Shown here piece by piece: positions 26,299-34,058 of a stretch of DNA of 64,000 nucleotides. The notes below the pieces were generated by a model that saw only the letters and a list, made by a program, of their open reading frames with translations, ran no database searches and was not told where the DNA came from. The stretch's first letter is position 1. Each line of letters opens with the position of its first letter. The DNA is from Marinoscillum sp049115815 (GTDB lineage Bacteria > Bacteroidota > Bacteroidia > Cytophagales > Cyclobacteriaceae), in the NCBI GenBank assembly GCA_049115815.1, contig JAGDZO010000015.1, positions 18,573 to 82,572 on the forward strand, in the 5' to 3' direction. A program made the translations under genes and the position numbers.

Positions 26299-26778
26299 TT
26301 ATTTTCTGTTTAGTTCTTCTAATGTTCTGTCTTTGAATCCTTTATCCCCAAATCGTACTTCGATGATGGACAGTGATTCCATAATATTGGTTCCTGCCAA
26401 GGCCTTGATGACTGCTCGCTCACCAGCGTTCCATATTTCTTCTAGCTGGGGCATTTGTTTGTTTGCTTTAGCTGTGAGCGTAAGCAGGCGTTTTCGGTTA
26501 TCAATACTGCATTGGGTAGAGGTGATATATCCAGCTTTAATCATTTTATTGGTGAGCGTGATCACGGAAGGATGAGCGAGTTGAATTCTCTCCGCTATTT
26601 CCATCACACTAAGCTCACCCTCTAGCTTTAAGAGCCTGAAGATCACATACCAATTGGGCTCGATATCTACGCCAAGCTCTTTGTACATCTTTCTGCCATC
26701 ATGCATCATAGCATCGCTGATGCGCTTGAGTCTCATGGTAAATCCTAGGCATCCTAGCTCTAGCGCGAAATCTTTCAT
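26299..26778 (-). CDS. MarR-family transcriptional regulator
   Basis: A 159-residue winged-helix regulator. The recognition region reads ELSVMEIAERIQLAHPSVITLT, followed by the wing CSIDNRKRLLTLT containing the conserved D-x-R of MarR proteins. It is the first gene of a four-gene operon, and two 12-base palindromes lie directly upstream of its start codon, so it very likely represses its own operon. The ligand is unknown. Confidence 0.93.
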   Translation of the reverse strand: MKDFALELGCLGFTMRLKRISDAMMHDGRKMYKELGVDIEPNWYVIFRLLKLEGELSVMEIAERIQLAHPSVITLTNKMIKAGYITSTQCSIDNRKRLLTLTAKANKQMPQLEEIWNAGERAVIKALAGTNIMESLSIIEVRFGDKGFKDRTLEELNRK

Positions 26779-26789
26779 AGAATATTTAT

Positions 26790-26834
26790 GTAGTTGACTA
26801 CTTAAAGTAAATAAATATAAATGTAGTTAACTAC
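26790..26834. promoter_or_regulatory. twin palindromic operators upstream of marR
   Basis: Two 12-base sites share the form GTAGTT(A/G)ACTAC. The one at 26823-26834 is a perfect palindrome and the one at 26790-26801 has one centre mismatch. Their centres are 33 bases apart, about three helical turns, so two dimers would bind the same face. The near site ends 11 bases before the marR ATG, where it would block initiation. This is the expected arrangement for MarR autorepression; binding by this protein is inferred. Confidence 0.75.
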
Positions 26835-26885
26835 GTAAAAGACAAATATTTTGAAGCGATAAAGACTTTGGAACTCTAAAAACAA

Positions 26886-26913
26886 AAAAGGACCGCCGAA
26901 AGGCGGTCCTTTT
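26886..26913 (-). terminator. strong intrinsic terminator of the lipoprotein gene
   Basis: A perfect 12-base-pair stem, AAAAGGACCGCC with GGCGGTCCTTTT, around a 4-base loop. On the minus strand it is followed by a T-rich run (TTTTTTGTTTTT) and lies about 20 bases past the stop of the lipoprotein gene. It also separates that gene from the MarR operon. Confidence 0.9.
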
Positions 26914-26933
26914 AGAATTGGTGTTGTGACTTA

Positions 26934-27365
26934 TTACTTGCTGAAAAGATCTTTAATCTCCTCTTTAATGTTATTAAGACTTTTCTTGGTGTCTTTCAAA
27001 GCCTTTTCTGCATTTTCCTTGGCGTCATTCCAGCTTTGTTCAGTAGCGTTTTTCACCTTATTCAATGATCGGTCTACATCCTTTGAAGTTTCCTTGAGCC
27101 CATCTTTCAACCTTTCCAGTTCGGTCTTAGAGTCGCCAGTTGCCTTTCTGATTTTATCGTCCAGGTCATCAATCTTGGATTCTAAGTCCAACTTAAGTTC
27201 TTCAAGTTTTAACTGTGCATCTTTCTTTTCTTTTTCAAAATTGGATTTGATCTCCGCCACCTTGTCTTCACTAGATTTTTGGTTGGAATTCGAGCAACCC
27301 ACCAAGACAAGTCCTAAAAAAAGGGTTAAAGCAATTGTAAGTATGGTTGTTTTATTCGTTTTCAT
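26934..27365 (-). CDS. coiled-coil lipoprotein
   Basis: A 143-residue lipoprotein. The signal sequence starts MKTNKTTILTIALTLFLGL and ends in the lipobox LVGC, so the mature protein begins with a lipidated Cys followed by SNSN. The rest is a Lys/Glu-rich helix with heptad spacing, probably a coiled coil or a Lea-/apolipophorin-like helical bundle at the envelope. I chose the ATG at 27365 because an upstream TTG would place 26 residues before the signal. It has its own strong terminator. Function unknown; a stress-related role would fit such proteins but is not shown. Confidence 0.85.
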   Translation of the reverse strand: MKTNKTTILTIALTLFLGLVLVGCSNSNQKSSEDKVAEIKSNFEKEKKDAQLKLEELKLDLESKIDDLDDKIRKATGDSKTELERLKDGLKETSKDVDRSLNKVKNATEQSWNDAKENAEKALKDTKKSLNNIKEEIKDLFSK

Positions 27366-27699
27366 GGTTATTGGTTTTGTCCTTATCGATTCTATTTTGC
27401 AGATGATATCATGCTGAAGAATTAAATGATTGATGTTCAGCAATATAATATTTTAACCCACAACTAGCCTTTGTCATTTTGACAATAAACATATCATTTT
27501 GTGAGTTTATTTTGACTTCAGTAAGCCATAGGTATTATATGATCTGGTGATCGTGGAAATCACTTTGATTGATCCGTAAGGATTTTTCCTTATCACACTG
27601 GTTAAATCCATATTCAACTGAAATACTCCCCATGAGATTCCACGCTGAAATAATATGACATAGTTTGAACCGATATTTTGATTTTCACTAAATGGCGTT
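27366..27699. other. intergenic region between divergent genes
   Basis: This 334-base AT-rich stretch separates the lipoprotein gene from the divergent kinase gene and should hold both promoters. I see small inverted repeats (AAGGATTTTTCCTT around 27578; GTGAT with ATCAC around 27548) but no RNA gene and no clear promoter. Confidence 0.4.
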
Positions 27700-29502
27700 G
27701 TGCAGATAATTTTTTTTCAAGATTCCCAAGTACCTAATTCCCTTATACTTAATCAAATTAAACAGATAGATGGTCAAGTGATCATCTCCGAAGATGCTAA
27801 GGAGGCAGAGCAATTGCTTAACGAATCCGGTACTTCCATTCTCATCATCGAAATAGGGTCTGCTCCTTTTGATTTTTCAGTTTTTGATCACTATAAATCT
27901 GATAAGAATTCTCGTATTTTATTTTTAGTTCAAGCTGCCAATACTGCTGCCATCGATCATGCTGAAAAGATTTCCCCCTTTATTTTGGTGACCAATTCTT
28001 TAGACGAAAAATTGCTTTATACCACCTTGAGATTGGTGATAAGGTCAGCCAAGTTTGTAGCGCAGAAAAATCATAAAAATCGCAGGTTGGAATTAATGGA
28101 GTCAGTGGTTAAGAATGCCAAAGACGCCATTGTGATTACAGAAGCAGAACCGTTCGATGAGCCAGGCCCTAGAATTGTCTTTGTTAATGATGCGTTTACC
28201 AAAATGACTGGCTATTCGTCTGAGGAGGCGCTAGGAAGGTCACCACGTTTTCTTCAGGGACCTGAATCTGATACAGAGGAGCTGCAAAGGCTAGGAGCTT
28301 CATTGAGAAATTGGCAATCCACGGAAGTCACCTTAAGAAATTATAAAAAGGATGGTACGCCATTTTGGACCAACATGTTAATTAGTCCAATAGCCGATGA
28401 AAATGGGTGGTTTGTCAATTGGATTTCTATTCAGCGTGATGTATCAGAGAGCAAACAAAAGGAGATCTTGCTAAAAGCCAGCGAAAAGCGTTATCGCGGG
28501 CTGTTGGACAACCTTCATGCCGGTGTGGTGCTGCATGCGGCAGACACTTCCATTATCATTAGCAATACTAAGGCATCTGAAATATTAGGCCTTTCTTCTG
28601 ATCAGTTGGCAGGTAAAAAGGCTTTCGATCCATATTGGAAATTTGTGTGTGTTAATGGTGATGCTTTGCCGATAGAGAAGTATCCAGTTAATCGAATTAT
28701 TAGTACTAGAGAGATCATAAAAGACCTTGTTCTTGGTGTTGTTAAGAATTTGGAAGGAGAAATTACATGGGTGCTGGTGAATGGCCTTCCCATTTTTTCG
28801 GAGGATAATGAGCTTATAGAAGTCACAATTACTTTCGTAGATATCACCGCTCAACGCGAGGCTGAAAATGTGATAAAGAAATCTCTGGATGAGAAAACCA
28901 TGCTTATGCAAGAAATTCATCATCGCGTTAAAAACAATATACTGAGCATAGAAGGATTCCTACTCTTACAATTGAGAGATCAAGATAGTGATGAAATATC
29001 CGAGGCGCTCAACATGACATTGGGTCGAGTTAAATCTATGCGAATTTTGTACGAAATGCTTACCGGAAAGGACTCTCACAAAAAAGTTGTCCTGTCAAAT
29101 TATGTATGGAGCCTGGCCACAACAGTGGTTGGTTTATATCCCGGAGATGACCAGATCAAGTTGGAATTAGACTTGCCTAAAATAGAAGTAGACACTTCGC
29201 AGATTTTCCCTGTGGGAATAGTCATCAACGAATTAATCACCAATAGTATCAAATATGCAACTGATAAATTGGATTCGCTCATCATCAATATTCGGGCATC
29301 TGAGACCAATGATTCTATCAACCTGACAGTATCGGACAATGGTCCTGGTATTGACCCAAATCGGAATGTAAATAAGTCTACTCAAGTGGGGCTTGTATTG
29401 ATCAAAACCTTGACACGACAAATTGGGGGCACCATGGAATACTCCTATGAAAATGGGGCTGTATTCAAATTGACTTTTCCCAAGGAGAGATTATTGGTCT
29501 GA
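27700..29502 (+). CDS. PAS sensor histidine kinase, HWE/HisKA_2 type
   Basis: A soluble 600-residue kinase. Residues 1-120 look like a degenerate receiver domain without a clear phosphoacceptor. A PAS domain (about 130-255) has the LOV-like segment GRSPRFLQGPESD but with Pro where photoactive LOV domains have Cys. A second PAS follows (about 265-390), then HisKA_2 with EIHHRVKNN (His408) and an HATPase with NELITNSIKYA and SDNGPGI. The start is GTG at 27700: an in-frame stop lies 21 bases upstream and no ATG is available. No response regulator is adjacent. Confidence 0.88.
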   Translation: MQIIFFQDSQVPNSLILNQIKQIDGQVIISEDAKEAEQLLNESGTSILIIEIGSAPFDFSVFDHYKSDKNSRILFLVQAANTAAIDHAEKISPFILVTNSLDEKLLYTTLRLVIRSAKFVAQKNHKNRRLELMESVVKNAKDAIVITEAEPFDEPGPRIVFVNDAFTKMTGYSSEEALGRSPRFLQGPESDTEELQRLGASLRNWQSTEVTLRNYKKDGTPFWTNMLISPIADENGWFVNWISIQRDVSESKQKEILLKASEKRYRGLLDNLHAGVVLHAADTSIIISNTKASEILGLSSDQLAGKKAFDPYWKFVCVNGDALPIEKYPVNRIISTREIIKDLVLGVVKNLEGEITWVLVNGLPIFSEDNELIEVTITFVDITAQREAENVIKKSLDEKTMLMQEIHHRVKNNILSIEGFLLLQLRDQDSDEISEALNMTLGRVKSMRILYEMLTGKDSHKKVVLSNYVWSLATTVVGLYPGDDQIKLELDLPKIEVDTSQIFPVGIVINELITNSIKYATDKLDSLIINIRASETNDSINLTVSDNGPGIDPNRNVNKSTQVGLVLIKTLTRQIGGTMEYSYENGAVFKLTFPKERLLV

Positions 29503-29557
29503 CGATTACGCTTATAAAGGAATAAGCATCTAGATTTGGCCCTCAATCGAACCACTT

Positions 29558-30244
29558 TTGAAAGATCTACACGGCCAAGCCATTCAAGACTACTATATGA
29601 AGCAAGGGGCAGGTTCTCTTGTATTACATAACTCATACGGAGAACCGGAGGATATGCCTGTTGAGGTGTTTTTCCGAGAGGAGGAAGACCTTTCCACGCT
29701 AGAGCATCTTGCGCTGATAGAATGCAAGGGAAAAATATTGGATTTGGGAGCGGGAACTGGAGTTCACTCCTTGATACTCCAAGCCAGAGGCAAGGATGTC
29801 ACAGCCTTGGAAAACTCCCCTGGATGTGCTTATGTCATGCGTCATTCAGGTGTGAAACGAGTTGTTTTTGAAGACTACAGAAATCATACTAATCGCTATG
29901 ATACCTTATTGTTACTTATGAATGGCTTAGGTTTAGCAGGCACCAACGCAGGCTTGATTCCTATGTTGAATCAGTGTAAGAACCTTCTGAATCCTGGCGG
30001 GCAAATCTTGGTGGACTCCTCTGATATATCATATCTATATGAAGACGGTTTGGAAAAGCCAGAGGGATATTATGGTGAGATAAGATATCAATACGAGTAT
30101 AAACAGAAAAAAGGTGAGTGGTTTGATTGGTTATACGCTGATCAAGATACATTAATAGCGGAGGCAGCTAAAGCGAAAATGTCCGTAGAGATCTTGCATA
30201 CGGATGAGAATGATCAATACCTGGCCTGCCTGACTTGCGAATAA
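29558..30244 (+). CDS. class I SAM-dependent methyltransferase
   Basis: A 228-residue methyltransferase with the SAM motif ILDLGAGTGVHSL, the acidic ALENSP after motif II and a NLLNPGGQILVDSS motif. Its N-terminal DLHGQAIQDYY and MPVEVFFREEED segments are shared by a Bacteroidota subfamily of unknown substrate. The TTG at 29558 is the start because these N-terminal residues lie before the first ATG and a stop lies nine codons upstream. It follows the kinase gene by 55 bases and is followed by a hairpin terminator. Confidence 0.83.
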   Translation: MKDLHGQAIQDYYMKQGAGSLVLHNSYGEPEDMPVEVFFREEEDLSTLEHLALIECKGKILDLGAGTGVHSLILQARGKDVTALENSPGCAYVMRHSGVKRVVFEDYRNHTNRYDTLLLLMNGLGLAGTNAGLIPMLNQCKNLLNPGGQILVDSSDISYLYEDGLEKPEGYYGEIRYQYEYKQKKGEWFDWLYADQDTLIAEAAKAKMSVEILHTDENDQYLACLTCE

Positions 30245-30298
30245 TCTACGATATTCAAGGACAAGGTATGTTTTGATCAAAAAAAGGCTTCTTTTTGC

Positions 30299-30325
30299 AG
30301 CCTGATTACAGCAGGCTTTAATTTT
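30299..30325 (+). terminator. probable intrinsic terminator
   Basis: Stem AGCCTG (30299-30304) with CAGGCT (30312-30317) around a 7-base loop, followed by TTAATTTT. It lies 55 bases after the methyltransferase stop. The stem is short, so the call is moderate. Confidence 0.5.
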
Positions 30326-30400
30326 CACACCCCAACAAGACCTTACTGCAATCGATTCAGATGATTATTCATCTAACTTTCTAGCCATTCAAAGAGTATT

Positions 30401-31930
30401 ATGAAGAAGTACATCAACTTATTTGATTTCAAACAAAAGGTAGATTACAAAACTGAAGTCTTGTCAGGATTGACCGTAGCGTTGGCGCTAGTGCCTGAGG
30501 CGGTAGCCTTTGCGTTGATAGCAGGCTTGTCACCGCTTACTGGTCTATACGCGGCTTTCATGATGGGGCTGGTTACTTCAATTCTTGGGGGAAGGCCTGG
30601 GATGATTTCAGGAGCTACTGGAGCTGTAGCTGTGGTGATCATCACCTTAGTGCAGTCTCATGGAGTGGAGTATGTATTCGCTACCGTGGTGTTGGCAGGT
30701 ATTATGCAGGTCACTGCCGGATTCTTGAGGCTTGGTAAGTTGATGAGATTGGTGCCGCATCCGGTCATTTTCGGTTTTGTCAATGGTCTGGCAGTCATCA
30801 TTTTCATGTCTCAATTGGATTCCTTTAAAGATGCAACCGGGAGTTGGTTTGCAGGTTCACAGCTATATACCATGCTTGCTTTGGTTGCCTTGACTATGTT
30901 GATTATTTGGGGCCTACCTAAGATCAGTAAAGCCATTCCGGCTTCATTAGTGGCTATTCTTAGCATTTTCGGCATAGTGGTTGCTTTTGGTATTGATACC
31001 AAAACCGTAGGAGACATAGCTTCTATATCTGGTGGATTTCCTCCTTTTCATATTCCTAACGTCCCGTTCTCTTTGGAGACTTTGATGGTCATTTTACCCT
31101 ACGCATCCATAGTGGCTGGAGTGGGCTTGATAGAGAGTTTGCTTACACTCAATATTGTAGATGAGATCACGGATACTAGAGGTCGTGGAAATAAAGAAGC
31201 CGTGGCGCAAGGGGCTGCCAATATACTTTCAGGGGTATTCTCAGGAATGGGTGGTTGCGCTATGATAGGGCAGAGTTTGATTAATATTTCCAATGGAGCA
31301 AGAGCAAGACTTTCAGGAATTGTCGCTTCTCTTATGCTTTTATCTTTTATCATGTTTGGCGCGAGTCTCATTGAGCGCTTACCTATCGCAGCCCTTACGG
31401 GCCTGATGATTATGGTAGCTATTGGCACCTTCGAATGGGCTAGTTTGCGAACATTTAATAAGATGCCTAAATCGGATATTTTCGTCATGGTAATGGTGAC
31501 ATTGGTGACCATCTTCCTGCACAATCTTGCACTAGCAGTGATTGTAGGGGTGATTATCTCGGCTTTGGTTTTCGCATGGGACAATGCTAAGAGGATTAGA
31601 GCACGCAAGAGATTTGATGAAAATGGCGTTAAGCATTATGATATCTACGGTCCTCTGTTTTTTGGTTCGGTAAGTGCATTTAACGATAAGTTTGATCCTC
31701 AAAATGATCCCGATGAAGTAGTTATTGACTTTTTCGAAAGTAGAATAGTTGATATGTCTGCAATAGAGGCCCTCAACAAGCTCACTGAAAAATATGACAA
31801 GCTAGGTAAGAAGGTTCATCTGAAGCATCTAAGTCCAGACTGTAGAGCATTGCTCTCTAACGCAGACAAATTAATCGATGTAAATGTGGTGGAAGACCCT
31901 ACCTATAAAGTGTTGACAGATGCAGTTTAA
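30401..31930 (+). CDS. SulP-family inorganic anion transporter with STAS domain
   Basis: A 509-residue inner-membrane transporter. Residues 20-390 hold 10 to 14 hydrophobic segments with SulP hallmarks: ALVPEAVAFALIAG, GLYAAFMMGLV and the IESLLTLNIVDEITDT segment. The C-terminus is a cytoplasmic STAS domain containing FFESRIVDMSAIEAL. Relatives carry sulfate, bicarbonate or C4-dicarboxylates; STAS-bearing ones of this length in marine bacteria are often bicarbonate or sulfate carriers. Substrate unresolved. A tiny membrane-protein gene follows closely. Confidence 0.93.
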   Translation: MKKYINLFDFKQKVDYKTEVLSGLTVALALVPEAVAFALIAGLSPLTGLYAAFMMGLVTSILGGRPGMISGATGAVAVVIITLVQSHGVEYVFATVVLAGIMQVTAGFLRLGKLMRLVPHPVIFGFVNGLAVIIFMSQLDSFKDATGSWFAGSQLYTMLALVALTMLIIWGLPKISKAIPASLVAILSIFGIVVAFGIDTKTVGDIASISGGFPPFHIPNVPFSLETLMVILPYASIVAGVGLIESLLTLNIVDEITDTRGRGNKEAVAQGAANILSGVFSGMGGCAMIGQSLINISNGARARLSGIVASLMLLSFIMFGASLIERLPIAALTGLMIMVAIGTFEWASLRTFNKMPKSDIFVMVMVTLVTIFLHNLALAVIVGVIISALVFAWDNAKRIRARKRFDENGVKHYDIYGPLFFGSVSAFNDKFDPQNDPDEVVIDFFESRIVDMSAIEALNKLTEKYDKLGKKVHLKHLSPDCRALLSNADKLIDVNVVEDPTYKVLTDAV

Positions 31931-31943
31931 ATTGGATATTTCT

Positions 31944-32135
31944 ATGCTTTCACGAGCTTTGACTATAATTAGTCTTGTCTTCTTGGCGCTACTCGAAGTG
32001 AGTGCACGAGCAACAGACTCTACTTTAACCGAGGGAGGATCTGATCCATTGATTAACCAAATAGCCTTAGTGGTACTAACCATTTTGGGTTTAGGATTTC
32101 TTTATTTTGCCTATAGAAATAGTCGTAAGAAATAA
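31944..32135 (+). CDS. small two-segment membrane or secreted protein
   Basis: A 63-residue frame with a signal-like segment (LSRALTIISLVFLALLEVSA), a short polar linker and a C-terminal hydrophobic helix ended by the basic tail RNSRKK. I chose the ATG at 31944, 13 bases after the SulP stop, although an ATG overlapping the SulP end is also in frame. The organised hydrophobic pattern favours a real gene. Function unknown; it may accompany the transporter. Confidence 0.5.
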   Translation: MLSRALTIISLVFLALLEVSARATDSTLTEGGSDPLINQIALVVLTILGLGFLYFAYRNSRKK

Positions 32136-32256
32136 GCCATCTTTATCACTCACGTAAAGCGCTCTTTCAGCGGATAATATTCTTTTACACTATGGAAAGA
32201 TCTTAAATATGGTCTAAATTCGACAGTTCATCCACCAGCAATAAAAATTGAAACAA

Positions 32257-32282
32257 GCGAATTTGTCTTTTGAGCAATTCGC
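32257..32282 (+). terminator. hairpin before the TPR kinase gene
   Basis: Stem GCGAATT (32257-32263) with AATTCGC (32276-32282), then AAAATTTTTTT. It could terminate the SulP unit, but it ends only about 20 bases before the next start codon and may instead be a leader structure. Confidence 0.4.
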
Positions 32283-32301
32283 AAAATTTTTTTAAACCCC
32301 T

Positions 32302-34038
32302 ATGCGTGGTTATTTAATTTCTGTCTTTATTCTGGCTTGTTTTTGGTCTACCTATGGGCAAGAACATCCACTCTCTAAAAGTGATTCTGGAATCATAATA
32401 GTCAACCTGCAGAAGTATGAAGTACTAAAAGCAGAGTCGAATTATCGTGGGGCATCTGAAGCATTGAATAATGCAGCTTTTGTGTTTTGGAACAATAACC
32501 ATTACGCCAAAGCAGCAGAATATTATGAACTTTCGCATGAGCTAAATCAAAAGGTGGCCAATGAAAATGGCATGGCCATGATTAACAACAATCTTGGGAT
32601 GCTCTATTCTGATCTCGGTGAATACGAAAAATCACTAGATAATTTCAATAAAACACTCGCTGCTAGGCGAGCGGGAAAAGAACCGATTGGGGTGATCTCC
32701 GCTCTCATTAATATTGGGGTAGTACTCAATAATCTCGGACGCTACGATGAATCCATCGTTCACTTACTCGAGGCATTAGATATTTCAAGAGAGCTATACG
32801 ATAAGCATCAGATGAGGAGCGTATACGGGATGCTTTCGGAGACCTATGAGAAGCAAGGAGATATCGTGAAGTCACTTCAGTATTTTGAGCTATACAAGAC
32901 CTTTCATGAGGAGATTCAACGTAGTGAGGTCAAGGAGCTCAATCAAGAACTTCAACAGGAGCGAATAGAAAAAGAATTGGCGGAAGCTGAAAAAGCCAAG
33001 CAAGAAAACGAACTGTTAAAACGACAGCTCGAGTTACTAGAGCAGCAGATTAAACTTGCCGAAATAGACTCTATCAATCAGACACTCTACTCTAGTCTCA
33101 CTCGAAAAGAAGTGGAACTGGAACTACTAGAACGAGATAAAGAATTGATTGATCTTGAAGCTAAATCGAGGAAAATAGAAAATGAAAAGCTCCAAAATGA
33201 AAGTACTTATTTGAAGATTGGATTCTTGGTTTTTTTTATTGCGAGTGCCATTATAGTACTGTTGATATCTATCAATATCAACAAAACCAAGAAGCACAAT
33301 AAGGCGCTTGCCCAGAAGAATGAGGCTATCGAAAAGCAACGTGCTGAATTAGAGTTGGCAAACCATACCAAGGATAGAATATTTTCGATTCTTGCCCATG
33401 ACCTAAGAAGTCCTATGACTTCATTGCAAGGTTTTTTGAAGTATATAGATCATATAGATGTATCTACGCGACTGAAGGAGGCGTTCAAATCAGTACAATC
33501 TCAGTTGACCAATAATTCTTCGCTCCTAGAAAATCTCTTGCTTTGGTCAAGAACACAATTGGACAATTCTCCACCACAGGTGAAAGATGTTTGCGTAAGT
33601 CAAGTGATAGAGGATACGTTTAGGTTATTAGGTGAGCAGGCAGATAAAAAGAATATATCGCTCAATAGCAGCATCTCCAAGGAAGATAGCATAACTAGCG
33701 ATGCGGACTCTATTATGATCGTGGTGAGAAACGTGGTTCAAAATGCCATAAAATTCACGCGTGAAGGAGGATCTATTGATATTGACTTTAGCTCGGATGA
33801 TCAATGGAAGCGTATCAATATTCAGGACTCTGGTATCGGTATGGATCAAGAGAAGATCAATTCATTGTTTGATATCAAAACCAATCGCACTTCTAAGGGG
33901 ACCAAAGATGAAACCGGCTCTGGGCTAGGTATGATACTGTGCAAAGAACTAATGGAGCGAATCAATGCTGTCATAGAAGTAACCAGCGAAGTAGGCAAAG
34001 GATCATTGGTTTCCTTGAAATTTCCAATAAAAGTATAA
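32302..34038 (+). CDS. TPR-containing sensor histidine kinase
   Basis: A 578-residue membrane kinase. It has a signal segment (residues 1-20), a periplasmic TPR region (about 50-220), a Glu/Lys/Leu coiled coil (about 205-300), one membrane helix (about 306-326), a HisKA domain with His366 in ILAHDLRSPMTS, and an HATPase with GSGLGMILCKELM. This periplasmic-TPR layout is common in Bacteroidota. No response regulator is linked. It is followed by the repeat-rich secreted protein gene after about 20 bases, so that gene may be cotranscribed. Confidence 0.9.
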   Translation: MRGYLISVFILACFWSTYGQEHPLSKSDSGIIIVNLQKYEVLKAESNYRGASEALNNAAFVFWNNNHYAKAAEYYELSHELNQKVANENGMAMINNNLGMLYSDLGEYEKSLDNFNKTLAARRAGKEPIGVISALINIGVVLNNLGRYDESIVHLLEALDISRELYDKHQMRSVYGMLSETYEKQGDIVKSLQYFELYKTFHEEIQRSEVKELNQELQQERIEKELAEAEKAKQENELLKRQLELLEQQIKLAEIDSINQTLYSSLTRKEVELELLERDKELIDLEAKSRKIENEKLQNESTYLKIGFLVFFIASAIIVLLISININKTKKHNKALAQKNEAIEKQRAELELANHTKDRIFSILAHDLRSPMTSLQGFLKYIDHIDVSTRLKEAFKSVQSQLTNNSSLLENLLLWSRTQLDNSPPQVKDVCVSQVIEDTFRLLGEQADKKNISLNSSISKEDSITSDADSIMIVVRNVVQNAIKFTREGGSIDIDFSSDDQWKRINIQDSGIGMDQEKINSLFDIKTNRTSKGTKDETGSGLGMILCKELMERINAVIEVTSEVGKGSLVSLKFPIKV

Positions 34039-34058
34039 TTCCCAATAGCAATCTAGAT

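Noticed and set aside
27366..27443. 26-residue N-terminal extension of the coiled-coil lipoprotein
   Set aside because: It would start at TTG and put residues in front of a complete lipoprotein signal peptide.
27700..29502. Blue-light photoreceptor call for the LOV-like kinase
   Set aside because: The adduct-forming Cys is replaced by Pro in GRSPRFLQG.
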